NCBI GenBank assembly: GCA_965261195.1
Contig: OZ253455.1
Span: forward strand, 3,162,001-3,226,000
Reading direction: 5' to 3'
DNA: 64,000 nucleotides
Source of the DNA: Bin87 sp965261195
GTDB taxonomy: Bacteria > Chloroflexota > Dehalococcoidia > Lucifugimonadales > UBA3495
Below are positions 8,409 to 16,156 of the stretch, piece by piece. A program made the translations under genes and the position numbers. Under the pieces are notes generated by a model. That model saw only the letters and a list, made by a program, of their open reading frames with translations, did no database searches and had not been told where the DNA came from. Every line of letters starts with the position of its first letter. The first letter of the stretch is position 1.

Positions 8409-8723
8409 ATGATTGAGATTCGCTCATATATTGACCGTGGCGGCCGGCGGCCTTTCAACCAATGGCTGGAACGACTATCCCCACCGGTGCGACAACGCAT
8501 CACCAGAATCCTGACCAGAATGGCAGAAGGCAATCTGGGAGACTCACACAGCGTAGGCGAAGGGGTAATTGAACGCCGGGCTCATTTCGGACCCGGTTAC
8601 CGGGTTTACTTCGCTTGGGATGGTCCGACGCTGATTATTCTGCTGGGCGGCGGCGACAAGAGCGGTCAAGGCAATGATATTGCCAGAGCCAAAGAGCACT
8701 GGCAGGAATACCAAAATCGGTGA
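8409..8723 (+). CDS. RelE/ParE-superfamily toxin (HigB-like addiction module killer)
   Basis: The 104-residue protein begins MIEIRSYIDRGGRRPFNQWL and contains RMAEGNLGDSHSVGEGVIER, GPGYRVYFAWDGPTLIILLG and GGDKSGQGNDIARAKEHW. This is the pattern of the addiction-module killer subfamily of RelE-like mRNA interferases. The ATG at 8409 is preferred to the GTG at 8394 because homologues start at MIEIR. The next small gene overlaps its stop region by a few bases or follows within 11 bp depending on start choice, the usual toxin-first arrangement. Confidence 0.85.
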   Translation: MIEIRSYIDRGGRRPFNQWLERLSPPVRQRITRILTRMAEGNLGDSHSVGEGVIERRAHFGPGYRVYFAWDGPTLIILLGGGDKSGQGNDIARAKEHWQEYQNR

Positions 8724-8734
8724 GGAGATTGACT

Positions 8735-8959
8735 GTGACTATGCCGCGGTCCGAAGACTGGAAAATCGGTGTGCGTCAAATGTTGGAAAACGACCCGGAG
8801 TTTCGCGCAGAGATGGCAAAAGATGTACAGGAATTGCTCGCTACCGGCGATGACGAAGACCGGAGAGTGGGCCGTCGTATGGCGAGTGGGTTGCTGCAAC
8901 TGGAATTCGACACCGACACAGAGTTGATGGCGCAGTTGCGAGAGTCAATCGCGGCCTGA
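8735..8959 (+). CDS. Small protein, likely antitoxin of the preceding toxin
   Basis: The protein has about 74 residues if it starts at GTG 8735 (MTMPRSEDWK). A GAGGAG stretch at 8721-8727 fits this start; GTG 8720 or ATG 8741 are alternatives. It is acidic and apparently helical (MLENDPEFRAEMAKDVQELL). I see no clear helix-turn-helix, whereas antitoxins of this toxin subfamily usually have an Xre-type one. The antitoxin role rests on position directly after the toxin. The family is not recognised. Confidence 0.6.
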   Translation: MTMPRSEDWKIGVRQMLENDPEFRAEMAKDVQELLATGDDEDRRVGRRMASGLLQLEFDTDTELMAQLRESIAA

Positions 8960-8996
8960 CGCCGACCAATTTACACAAACGCAAGGAGGCAAACTT

Positions 8997-9371
8997 ATGC
9001 GCGTAGTCAGAATTGCTAATGTAGAACACGTACAGTTGGGACCCGCCGCGCCGGTGCCGGGATGGACGGGAGGCGAGGTGCATCGTACTCGCCAACCCAT
9101 AATCCCGGAGGGGGAGAGCGACTTTTTCAACGCCAGCGTGGTCAACTTCCAAACCGGCGCTCAAACCGGCTGGCACCGCCACAGCAGCGACCAAATCTTG
9201 GTGATAACCACCGGCAACGGCATCGTGGCCGACGAAACCCAGGAGATTGAGGTCGGCGTGGGCGACGTGGTGCAGATCAAGGCCGGTGAGAACCACTGGC
9301 ACGGCGCCACCGCCAACGGCTACATGGGCCACATTACCATCACGGCCAGCGACAGTACCGCCAGCCGCTAA
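8997..9371 (+). CDS. Cupin domain protein
   Basis: The 124-residue protein has a single cupin barrel. Motif 1 is seen as TGWHRHSSDQILVITTGNG (His-x-His) and motif 2 as GDVVQIKAGENHWHGATA. A metal-binding set of His, His, Gln/Glu and His is therefore likely. AAGGAGG precedes the ATG by about 7 bp. It resembles small stand-alone cupins with (R)-mandelonitrile lyase-like or carboxymuconolactone-related annotations. The substrate is unknown. It is followed by a long inverted repeat that may end its transcript. Confidence 0.85.
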   Translation: MRVVRIANVEHVQLGPAAPVPGWTGGEVHRTRQPIIPEGESDFFNASVVNFQTGAQTGWHRHSSDQILVITTGNGIVADETQEIEVGVGDVVQIKAGENHWHGATANGYMGHITITASDSTASR

Positions 9372-9389
9372 CCCGGCAAACCGGCTTCT

Positions 9390-9467
9390 GGCATGGATAT
9401 ACAGGATGGATGGGATAATGACTGCGAGATAAATATGAAAATCCCGTTTATCCTGTTTATCCATGCC
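9390..9467. repeat. Long inverted repeat, possible terminator or REP-like element
   Basis: The arms GGCATGGATATACAGGAT and ATCCTGTTTATCCATGCC pair with few mismatches around an AT-rich centre. It sits between the cupin gene and the CoA-binding gene. A related stretch (ACATGGATGGACCGGATATA) occurs at 31912-31931, so it is a dispersed repeat rather than a gene-specific site. Confidence 0.6.
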
Positions 9468-9488
9468 AAATAAAAGGTGTACTTAAAA

Positions 9489-9914
9489 ATGGACCTGATT
9501 GACGAGATTCTCGATAACGTGAAAACCATCGCCGTAGTCGGCCTATCCGATAACCCGGCCCGGGACAGCCACGGTGTATCGGCGTATATGCAATCCCAGG
9601 GGTATCGCATTATCCCGGTGAACCCGGCGCTGAACGGCGTCACCGTGCTGGGCGAGCAGTCGTACAACGACCTGGAGGCAGCAGCGGCAGCGGCCCAGGC
9701 GGCGGGCGTCGCCATCGACCTGGTGGACGTGTTCCGGCGCAGTGAGTTCGCCGGCGCGGTGTCCGACGATGCCGTAACCATCGGCGCGCGCTACATCTGG
9801 ATGCAGGACGGCGTGGTGGACGAAGCCGCTGCCGAACGCGCCCGCGCCGCCGGGCTAGGCGTGGTAATGGACGACTGCATCCTGCGCCAGCACAAACGGC
9901 GTCGGGGCGGGTGA
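9489..9914 (+). CDS. CoA-binding domain protein (YccU-like)
   Basis: The 141-residue protein begins MDLIDEILDNVKTIAVVGLS and shows the Rossmann-type CoA-binding fold: AVVGLSDNPARDSHGVSAYM, YRIIPVNPALNGVTVLGEQS and IDLVDVFRRSEF. Members bind CoA, but no enzymatic role is established. The ATG at 9489 is chosen over GTG 9477 because homologues start at this point. It lies 1 bp ahead of the DUF4058 gene, so the two are probably co-transcribed. Confidence 0.85.
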   Translation: MDLIDEILDNVKTIAVVGLSDNPARDSHGVSAYMQSQGYRIIPVNPALNGVTVLGEQSYNDLEAAAAAAQAAGVAIDLVDVFRRSEFAGAVSDDAVTIGARYIWMQDGVVDEAAAERARAAGLGVVMDDCILRQHKRRRGG

Positions 9915-9915
9915 T

Positions 9916-10734
9916 GTGAAATACGACAACCCCTTCCCCGGCATGAACCCGTACCTGGAGCATCCAGACCTTTGGCCGGACTTTCACAACGGACTGATTG
10001 GCCAATTACGCGATAATCTGGGCCCTCAGTTGCCGGGCAACTACCGCATTGCTCTGCAGCGGCGGGTAGAAGTTGATGAACCTTTCGGCGCTCCGTCCGA
10101 GTTGAATCTGATGATTCCCGATGCGCTGGTGACGAGCGAATCCGTGGCGGCGGCGCCGTCCGGTAGGGAAATGACCGCCGCCGTTGCCGCTCCGCCGGAT
10201 GAGGCCGTGGCGGTACGGGTACGAATGCCCCGGGAGGTTGGAGTCTCCTGGCTGCGGGTGGAAACGGCGCCGGAGCGCGAGTTGGTTACCATCGTTGAGG
10301 TGCTATCCCCCACCAACAAGCGGCCGGGCGAGGGCCGCCGGCGGTATATCCGCAAGCGCGAGGCAATCGTCGCCGGACTGGTCAATCTGGTCGAAATCGA
10401 CCTGCTGCGTCGCTGGGAGCCGATGCCCCTGGAAACGCCGCCGCCGGTCAGCGATTACCGCATCTTGGTGTGCCGGAGCCTGGAGAGTCCTGGCGCCTGG
10501 TTGTACCCCTTCATGGTGCAGCAGCGCATCCCCAAGTTCACGCTCCCGCTGCGGTCGGACGATGAAGCGCCCGCGCCGGAGGTGGACCTCGGCCCCATCA
10601 TCAACGCCCTGCACCACACCGCCCGCTACGGCCAGGTGGCGCGCTACGACGCCCCGCCACCGGAACCGGCCTTTGCGCCGGAGGTACAGGAGTGGGTTGA
10701 GGAGCGGGTGGCGGCGTTTCTGTCGGCGGGGTAG
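9916..10734 (+). CDS. DUF4058 family protein
   Basis: The 272-residue protein starts with GTG (MKYDNPFPGMNPYLEHPDLW), the diagnostic DUF4058 N-terminus, and contains ELVTIVEVLSPTNKRPGEGR. The VEVLSPTNK segment resembles the catalytic E-x-x-S/K region of Uma2-type and other restriction-endonuclease-like proteins, but no activity is established. DUF4058 is common in Cyanobacteria, Planctomycetes and Chloroflexi. The start is 1 bp after the previous stop codon. Confidence 0.85.
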   Translation: MKYDNPFPGMNPYLEHPDLWPDFHNGLIGQLRDNLGPQLPGNYRIALQRRVEVDEPFGAPSELNLMIPDALVTSESVAAAPSGREMTAAVAAPPDEAVAVRVRMPREVGVSWLRVETAPERELVTIVEVLSPTNKRPGEGRRRYIRKREAIVAGLVNLVEIDLLRRWEPMPLETPPPVSDYRILVCRSLESPGAWLYPFMVQQRIPKFTLPLRSDDEAPAPEVDLGPIINALHHTARYGQVARYDAPPPEPAFAPEVQEWVEERVAAFLSAG

Positions 10735-10805
10735 CCGGTTATCATGCCGGGCAGCCATATGCCACAACATCGCATACCAATAGGCTACTCATAGGGAAAG
10801 GCAAA

Positions 10806-12011
10806 ATGGCGATTACGGCAAACCCACGCGGTTCCTGGTCAGAGAGGAATATCACGGACATCGCAGACTGTATGGACACCGTATTTGCGAATGTCCTCTC
10901 ATCTGAGTTCGACCGGCTGACCGTAGGGATGTCACAAAATCAAATAAACGCCCAGCTGGCACGTTCCGACCAGAGCATTAACCTGCTGCGCAGCAGTGGA
11001 GATATGCCGGACTATTCTGACCCGATGGTGGTCTTGCGCTATGTGATTTTGTATCAGCTGGGGCATATCAATCTGGCTTATACCCTCATTAAGGACGGAC
11101 AACGCGGGCAAAGACTGACGGATACTGGGGCGTTGCAGGTAGTAGATTTTGGCGCAGGCACTCTCGCAGTGTCCTTCGGCGTCGCGCTGGCGATAGCGGA
11201 CGCACTGGCTGATGGAGAGAGTATTTCAGCAGTTCGTATAGATGCTATTGACACTGGTGGGCCGATGATGGAGCTAGGGTTGAAATTATGGACCGAATTC
11301 GTCAGCGAGGTTGGACGGCGGCGCGGAATGGAGCATCTGACGCAGGCTGCGCAATTGATGCAACATTCCCTACATGATAGCCATCGCTCGGTCCAAGAAC
11401 AGGGCGGTCGCGATTGCTGGCTGACTGCGCTGCATACCCTTTATGATAACAATGAGGCCGTGGTCAGGTTTGCTTTAACTACATTGTGCGGTACTCTGAA
11501 TCCTGACTTTATTGCATTGTCTTGCTACGCCGGCAAATCAAATATAGCGAACCGGGTTGCGCCAACAGGGCGCAGCTGGCAACAGGACAGAGATCCAGAA
11601 TTGCGTTTCAACGGTTCCATTGATACCAGTAGATCCACGAATGTTGCATTTGACAAAGGATTTAACCCAAGCACTTGGTACAGGTACAATCGCAGGTTAT
11701 ACACTGACTGCTACGATGTTGCGACGTTTATTTCCAGGGTGCAAGTTTCCAGGCCGGCGTCGACTCCGAGCCAGCTTTCAGAACAGGAACGGCAGCAGCG
11801 ACAGCAGGAAGAGGCTCGTCGCCGCGCGGAGCCTGCCGGAGTAGGTGCCGGCGGTTCTCGGCAGCAAAGCTCCGACTCGCAAAGCTCGGGCAATGCCACC
11901 TCCGGGGCAACCGGCAGCAACGGTTGCCTGCTGCCGGTTCTGGGGGCTACATTTTTTGGTGTAGCCAGCGTCGTAGGCGCTTATTGGATGGGAGTGTCCC
12001 TGCTAGGTTGA
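10806..12011 (+). CDS. Tail-anchored protein with a methyltransferase-like domain, unknown function
   Basis: The 401-residue protein is not assigned to a family with confidence. The segment LQVVDFGAGTLAVSFGVALA near residue 112 looks like motif I of a class I SAM-dependent methyltransferase, and VRIDAIDTGGPMMELG about 35 residues on resembles motif II. Residues 315-370 form a low-complexity linker rich in Gln, Arg, Ser and Gly. Residues 375-400 form one hydrophobic helix (CLLPVLGATFFGVASVVGAY) ending at the C-terminus, so the protein is probably tail-anchored with a cytoplasmic body. GC is lower than the neighbours. GGGAAAGG lies just before the ATG. Confidence 0.6.
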   Translation: MAITANPRGSWSERNITDIADCMDTVFANVLSSEFDRLTVGMSQNQINAQLARSDQSINLLRSSGDMPDYSDPMVVLRYVILYQLGHINLAYTLIKDGQRGQRLTDTGALQVVDFGAGTLAVSFGVALAIADALADGESISAVRIDAIDTGGPMMELGLKLWTEFVSEVGRRRGMEHLTQAAQLMQHSLHDSHRSVQEQGGRDCWLTALHTLYDNNEAVVRFALTTLCGTLNPDFIALSCYAGKSNIANRVAPTGRSWQQDRDPELRFNGSIDTSRSTNVAFDKGFNPSTWYRYNRRLYTDCYDVATFISRVQVSRPASTPSQLSEQERQQRQQEEARRRAEPAGVGAGGSRQQSSDSQSSGNATSGATGSNGCLLPVLGATFFGVASVVGAYWMGVSLLG

Positions 12012-12062
12012 TGCTCGGTTCATATTCTCGTGGCGACAGTCGCCGAGTAGTGGAGGGCAAAC

Positions 12063-13007
12063 ATGGCTAACGAAAACGCGCAGATGCCATTGGAAGATAT
12101 TGAGAGCGTGGAAGGCATATCCTACGATGTCACCGGCCCTGGCAGCATTGGCGAGACAAAAGTTGATTACACCCCCACCAGCCAGATTCTCACCAAGCCC
12201 ACTGGGTTTATGGACGCCTATGATTTCACGCTGAACCCCTACAGCGGCTGCTCCTTCGGTTGCACCTACTGCTACGCTGCCTTTTTCAGTCGGGACGTTG
12301 AGAAACGGGATTCGTGGGGCCGTTGGGTCAACGTCAAGGAGAACGCTGTTGAGCTGATGGCCAAGCGCAAACCCGGCGCGCTCGACGGCAAGCTCATCTA
12401 TATGAGCAGCGTTACCGACCCGTATCAGCCGGTGGAGCGGGATCTGAAACTCACCCGCGGCATCCTGGAAATCATGGCGGAGCGGCATAAGCCCAAGCTG
12501 GTGGTGCAAACTCGCAGCCCCGATGTCGTGCGGGATTGCGACCTGTTCCAGAGCATCGAAGAGAACGGTGGCCGCGTCCAAGTCAATATGACCGTCACCA
12601 CCGACGACGAGGAAATTCGGCGGACCTTTGAGCCCTCGTGCCCGTCAAACATGGTGCGACTACGGGCCATCAAGGAAGTGCAGGCCGCCGGGATTGATAC
12701 CTGCATTACGATGACGCCGCTGCTGCTGGTGAACAGCAATGGCGACTTTGCTGATGAGCTGATTGGCACCGGCGTCCAGAAGTTTATCGCCCAGCCTTTC
12801 CATTTTCGCCAGGGCAAGTTTCTGGCCGGCACGCGGGACGGGGCGTACGATCTGATGGCCGAAAAACTCGGCTGCGGTCGGGATAATTTCGGCAACGAGT
12901 ACCTGGAACGCTATAGTGAGTTTTTTGAGGTACTCAACAACAGGCTACAGGACAACGACTTGCCGCCACTGGGCGAAGGCAAAGACGGGTTTGCGCCGCC
13001 GTTCTAG
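12063..13007 (+). CDS. Radical SAM protein, SplB-like (Rv2578c-type)
   Basis: The 314-residue protein carries the radical SAM motif CSFGCTYC at Cys63, Cys67 and Cys70, preceded by NPYSG as in the SPL-like/Rv2578c group. Later motifs include VTDPYQPVERDLKLTRGILE and VVQTRSPDVVRD, conserved in that group. It should bind a 4Fe-4S cluster and cleave SAM; its substrate is unknown, and annotation as DNA repair photoproduct lyase would be overreach. GTGGAGGG lies about 6 bp before the ATG. Confidence 0.85.
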   Translation: MANENAQMPLEDIESVEGISYDVTGPGSIGETKVDYTPTSQILTKPTGFMDAYDFTLNPYSGCSFGCTYCYAAFFSRDVEKRDSWGRWVNVKENAVELMAKRKPGALDGKLIYMSSVTDPYQPVERDLKLTRGILEIMAERHKPKLVVQTRSPDVVRDCDLFQSIEENGGRVQVNMTVTTDDEEIRRTFEPSCPSNMVRLRAIKEVQAAGIDTCITMTPLLLVNSNGDFADELIGTGVQKFIAQPFHFRQGKFLAGTRDGAYDLMAEKLGCGRDNFGNEYLERYSEFFEVLNNRLQDNDLPPLGEGKDGFAPPF

Positions 13008-13138
13008 CTGATGCTTCATACCGGCAGCCTGCGGGTTCTAACTCGGTTGTCCTCCACAGTTGCAATGATGCCTCGGTCCACTTCTTCTTCCAGCGTCGGC
13101 AACACGGACGCCAGGACCCGGTTCACGCTCTCCACCCT

Positions 13139-13378
13139 CTAATCTGACAGCCGCAGCGTGATTAGTGAGGGCTCAGCTTTACCAGACAGTGCGACAATAT
13201 CGGAGAAATCCAAATCTTGCGTCAATATTGCCCGTCCGAGTTCGATTGCCTTGGCAACGATGTCATCGTCCGGCGCAGCAGGTGGCAGAACGGAGGTAGC
13301 GCGGATTGCGTCATGCCCAAGGCGGTTCAGGTACTGAACTGTGGTGGGGGATATATGCACATCGGCGAGCAGCCTCAT
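13139..13378 (-). CDS. DUF5615 PIN-like protein, probable toxin
   Basis: The 79-residue protein begins MRLLADVHISPTTVQYLNRL and contains ILTQDLDFSDIVALSG, the two acidic motifs of the DUF5615 PIN-like family. Such proteins are paired with DUF433 proteins and are predicted nuclease toxins. The start ATG (13376-13378) overlaps the stop of the upstream DUF433 gene, which supports this start over a longer one. The C-terminal region SLITLRLSD is typical. Confidence 0.85.
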   Translation of the reverse strand: MRLLADVHISPTTVQYLNRLGHDAIRATSVLPPAAPDDDIVAKAIELGRAILTQDLDFSDIVALSGKAEPSLITLRLSD

Positions 13379-13596
13379 TCGACTTGTAAAGTGCGGTCGC
13401 TGGCCAGCCACGCTCCGTAAGTAGCGCACTGGTACACATCAGCCCTTTCCAAGTCGGGGTATTGCTGCTGAATTTCCTCAGCCGTATACCCGTTTCCTAT
13501 TAGTTTGAGCACAAACTCCACCGTAATGCGCGTCCCACGCACGGTCGGTCGGCCCTGACATACACTTGGGGTTATTGCTATGCAGTCGAAGCTCAT
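13375..13596 (-). CDS. DUF433 protein, probable antitoxin
   Basis: The 73-residue protein begins MSFDCIAITPSVCQGRPTVR and continues GTRITVEFVLKLIGNGYTAE, then EEIQQQYPDLERADVYQCAT, the standard DUF433 helix-turn-helix pattern. The longer in-frame extension upstream is rejected because it translates an intergenic palindrome. The gene overlaps the DUF5615 gene by 4 bp (ATGA), so the two form a toxin-antitoxin-like operon with DUF433 as antitoxin and likely autorepressor. Confidence 0.85.
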   Translation of the reverse strand: MSFDCIAITPSVCQGRPTVRGTRITVEFVLKLIGNGYTAEEIQQQYPDLERADVYQCATYGAWLASDRTLQVE

Positions 13597-13687
13597 AGAT
13601 GCATTATAACCTGTCGTGGTTATGGGCGTTCTCAATTGGATGGCCGCCACCCGGCCTGCCAGGGCAATCGCAAAGTCCCCCAACCTC

Positions 13688-13747
13688 CGCTCATGGTGAG
13701 CTTGTCGAACCATCGGCGGCCGTCCTTCGACAGGCTCAGGATGAGCG
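13688..13747. repeat. Intergenic palindrome of the TTCGACAGGCTCAGG type
   Basis: The arms CGCTCATGGTGAGCTTGTCG and TTCGACAGGCTCAGGATGAG face each other. This palindrome is widespread between genes in many bacterial genomes, and its translation (MVRQAHHE, PEPVEGR) often extends ORF calls by mistake, as here for the DUF433 gene. Confidence 0.8.
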
Positions 13748-13793
13748 AGTAGGGTCAACTCCCACGACTTTGCGATAGTCCCGCCCGCCCCGC

Positions 13794-15224
13794 GTAACTG
13801 TTCAGGGTTGAGGGGAAGTGAGTAATTGTCGGCAGGCGGTGAGGGGGTTCAAGCCCTGGGCCCGCCAGGTGCCGAAGATTGACGCCAGCGTCATCTTGGT
13901 TGCAGTGCCCTGGTTTGAGCGCGTGCCACCACTGATCTTCCGGCTGACCACTACCGGGCGCAGGCTGCGCTCGGCGGCGTTGTTGTCCGGCGGCGCTTCC
14001 GGTTCAGCCACGAAGACGAAGAGCTCTTTGACGTGGCGTTCAATGCGTCGGCATAGCTTGGCCTGGGTTGCCGATGGGTCATCCAGGTAGGGTCGGCAGA
14101 GGGCCATCAGGCGGCGTTCCAGGGCCAGCTGGGCGGTGCGCCGCTGCTGCCCCGACGGGTGGGTGAAGGTTTTGGCTGGCACGTAGAGTTGGTGTACGGC
14201 GTCGGCCCACTGTGCCAGTGGCGCGTCATCAGGGTAGAGAGTGCGCCGGTCGTGGCTGTCCCGCAGCAGGTGAGCCCAGCAGCGTTGTTTGGGACCGTCG
14301 TAGTGGTGGTAGGCGGCGTAGAAGTCGCTGACCAGCACGCCGGAGAACTCCTCGCCCAGGACTTCATCCACCACCGCCTTGCCCCGCCCCCGTCGCAGGA
14401 AGTACCGCTCGGTGGGAGTGCTGAAGGTCCACACGTAGCCGTTGTTGCCGTTCTCCCGCCAACCCGTTTCGTCGGCATGAACCACCGGACTGCCTCGGAT
14501 CCGTTCCAGTATGCCGGCCAGCTTGCGCTGCCCTTTGCCCGCCACTTTTCGGGTGGCGTCCACGATGGCGCCCGTGCTGAGGCGCAGCCCATGCACGGCG
14601 CCCAGATACCACCGGATGGTGCGGAAGAGCAGCCGGGCCTCCTCCCGCAGGGCGGCAATCAGGCTCATTACGTTGATCCCCAGACGCTGCCGCCCCAGCG
14701 CCACGCCGTCCAGTTGCGCCGGTGGCACACAGCGGGGTCGGCAGCCCGGGCAGGTGCGGGCGATGTAAGTGTGCTCGGTAATCTGCACCGGAACCTGGGG
14801 CAAGTCAATGACTTCCCGAGTGCGCTGGGTCCAGCCGCCGGCCAGCTGAGTTCCGCAGTCGGGGCACTGTTCCAACGCGTGCTCCACCCGCTGGGTCGGC
14901 GTCATGCGGGTGCGGGCAAACCCGTGGGGACGGCGCTGGCGTGGCCCTTTGGGCTGGGCCGGTTTCCGCTCGGCTTTGGGCTGCAGACCGGGCATCCGAC
15001 CCGAGCCGCTGGGCTTGGCCGGCCCCTCGAATTGGCCAATCCGTTTCTCCAACCGCTCGATGATCGCCTGTTGCCGGACGATGATGGCAATCAGGACATC
15101 CCGGTCGGCAGTCTTGAGGTCAATTTCCGTATCCATACCCACTATATGACACAACCACCACCGGCAGCGCAAGGCTCCCAGAACCCCTTTCGGCCAATCC
15201 ACCTCACCAACTCTGAACAGTTAC
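13794..15224 (-). mobile_element. IS66-family insertion sequence, copy 2
   Basis: The 1431-bp element lies in the opposite orientation to copy 1, with the same terminal GTAACTGTTCAG inverted repeats. It is 21 bp shorter because it lacks one 7-codon tandem unit in the transposase gene. The 8-bp flanks (CGCCCCGC and GGTTTCAG) do not match, so there is no target duplication. On its right side it abuts a truncated IS5-family transposase whose remaining C-terminal part is not found on its left side. Confidence 0.9.
13802..15136 (-). CDS. IS66-family transposase (TnpC type)
   Basis: This intact transposase of about 444 residues from ATG 15136 (MDTEIDLKTADRDVLIAIIV) is close to identical to the one at 5086. 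It has the zinc ribbon (CPDCG, CPGCR), the DDE core (VVHADETGWREN, VSDFYAAYHHYDG) and the terminal NNAAERSLRPVVVSRK. Both copies lack tnpA and tnpB. With two intact copies this family may still be active in the genome. Confidence 0.95.
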   Translation of the reverse strand: MDTEIDLKTADRDVLIAIIVRQQAIIERLEKRIGQFEGPAKPSGSGRMPGLQPKAERKPAQPKGPRQRRPHGFARTRMTPTQRVEHALEQCPDCGTQLAGGWTQRTREVIDLPQVPVQITEHTYIARTCPGCRPRCVPPAQLDGVALGRQRLGINVMSLIAALREEARLLFRTIRWYLGAVHGLRLSTGAIVDATRKVAGKGQRKLAGILERIRGSPVVHADETGWRENGNNGYVWTFSTPTERYFLRRGRGKAVVDEVLGEEFSGVLVSDFYAAYHHYDGPKQRCWAHLLRDSHDRRTLYPDDAPLAQWADAVHQLYVPAKTFTHPSGQQRRTAQLALERRLMALCRPYLDDPSATQAKLCRRIERHVKELFVFVAEPEAPPDNNAAERSLRPVVVSRKISGGTRSNQGTATKMTLASIFGTWRAQGLNPLTACRQLLTSPQP

Positions 15225-15678
15225 GGTTTCAGTTTGAACCTGACGAACCGACCGGCGCGGTCGGTCAGTGCCATTACTTTGGTAGTCAGCCCACCTCGAC
15301 TGCGGCCAATTGCTTGAACAATTTGGGATTCATCGGGTGGGCGGCCTCTTTTGGGGCGCCTGCCCCGTGCTGGTGAACTTTGACAAAGGCGCCGTCCACC
15401 ATTATGACTGCCCAGTTGAGCACGTCGGCCAGAGACGAGAAAACGGCTTCAAAGACGCCGATTTTGACCCAGCGGTTGAAACGCTGGTACACGGTGCCCC
15501 ACTTACCGAATTGCGGAGGGAGGTCGCGCCAGGGTGCGCCGGTGCGGGCAATCCAGAGGATGCCTTCAATAGTGGTACGATGGCTCTGCGCGTAGGGGCG
15601 ACCGTTATGGCCGCTTTCGCTCGGCAGGAGTGGGGCGATGCGTTTCCATTGCCGATTTGATAACCTCCTACGTGCCAT
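15225..15678 (-). pseudogene. IS5-family transposase, truncated, two frames
   Basis: The first frame starts at ATG 15678 (MARRRLSNRQWKRIAPLLPS) and contains GILWIARTGAPWRDLPPQFG, then MVDGAFVKVHQH, which supplies the first catalytic Asp. Near 15330 the match moves to another frame that reads QAIGRSRGGLTTKVMALTD and ends against the IS66 end. A two-frame layout is normal for IS427-type elements, which use programmed frameshifting. The rest of the catalytic domain, including the second Asp and Glu, is missing. Confidence 0.85.
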
Positions 15679-15790
15679 TTTCCATACTCCAGGTGCGGTT
15701 TTTGCAAGCACCTTTACCCGTAGAAATATAGTATATAAGTTCTATAATGTCAATTTAAGTGGAGTTATCAATCTACCAGAGTTTGTAAAC
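15225..15790 (-). mobile_element. Truncated IS5-family element (IS427-like)
   Basis: The element is cut on its left by the IS66 copy. Its right end cannot be fixed exactly; a low-GC stretch from 15715 to about 15790 separates the transposase start from the truncated NYN frame and probably contains the terminus. I found no clear inverted repeat because the partner end is missing. Confidence 0.6.
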
Positions 15791-16154
15791 AAGCCCTAAC
15801 ACAGCAAATGACCTTGGTCAGGACCCGTCTAAACTGTTAAATGCGTTCGACCAGCGATGGACGTTCCGTCCAGAGCGTCAGCAGAAGGGCGTTGACACGC
15901 TAATTGCCCTAGATATGGTGCGCCTTGCCAGCCGCTCCGTCTATAATGCGGCGGTGCTCATAGCCGGCGACCGGGACCTGGCGGAAGCAATCCGAACCGC
16001 CCAGGACTACGGCGCACGAGTCATTATCGCCACACCTAATCGCCAGAACGTTGCCCAGGAGGTAACGCAACTCGCTGACGATATAATCGACATTGATGCC
16101 GCCTCCCTGCGGCCGATGTTTCTGGAGCGTCAGCCACGAGCAAATCGAGAATAA
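15789..16154 (+). pseudogene. NYN-domain protein, 5'-truncated
   Basis: The frame is open from 15789 but its only canonical start is ATG 15915. NYN-like homology already begins upstream of it (FDQRWTFRPERQQKGVDTLI), so the N-terminal half has been lost, probably by the adjacent IS5 element. The visible part contains KGVDTLIALDMVRLA and AAVLIAGDRDLAEAIRTAQD, the C-terminal acidic motifs of the NYN/LabA PIN-like nuclease fold. It ends 2 bp before purL. Translation from 15915 could still give a 79-residue fragment. Confidence 0.7.
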
Positions 16155-16156
16155 CA

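Noticed and set aside
13597..13758. 54-residue N-terminal extension of the DUF433 protein (MVRQAHHE, PEPVEGR)
   Set aside because: It translates a widespread intergenic palindrome, a known source of false extensions.
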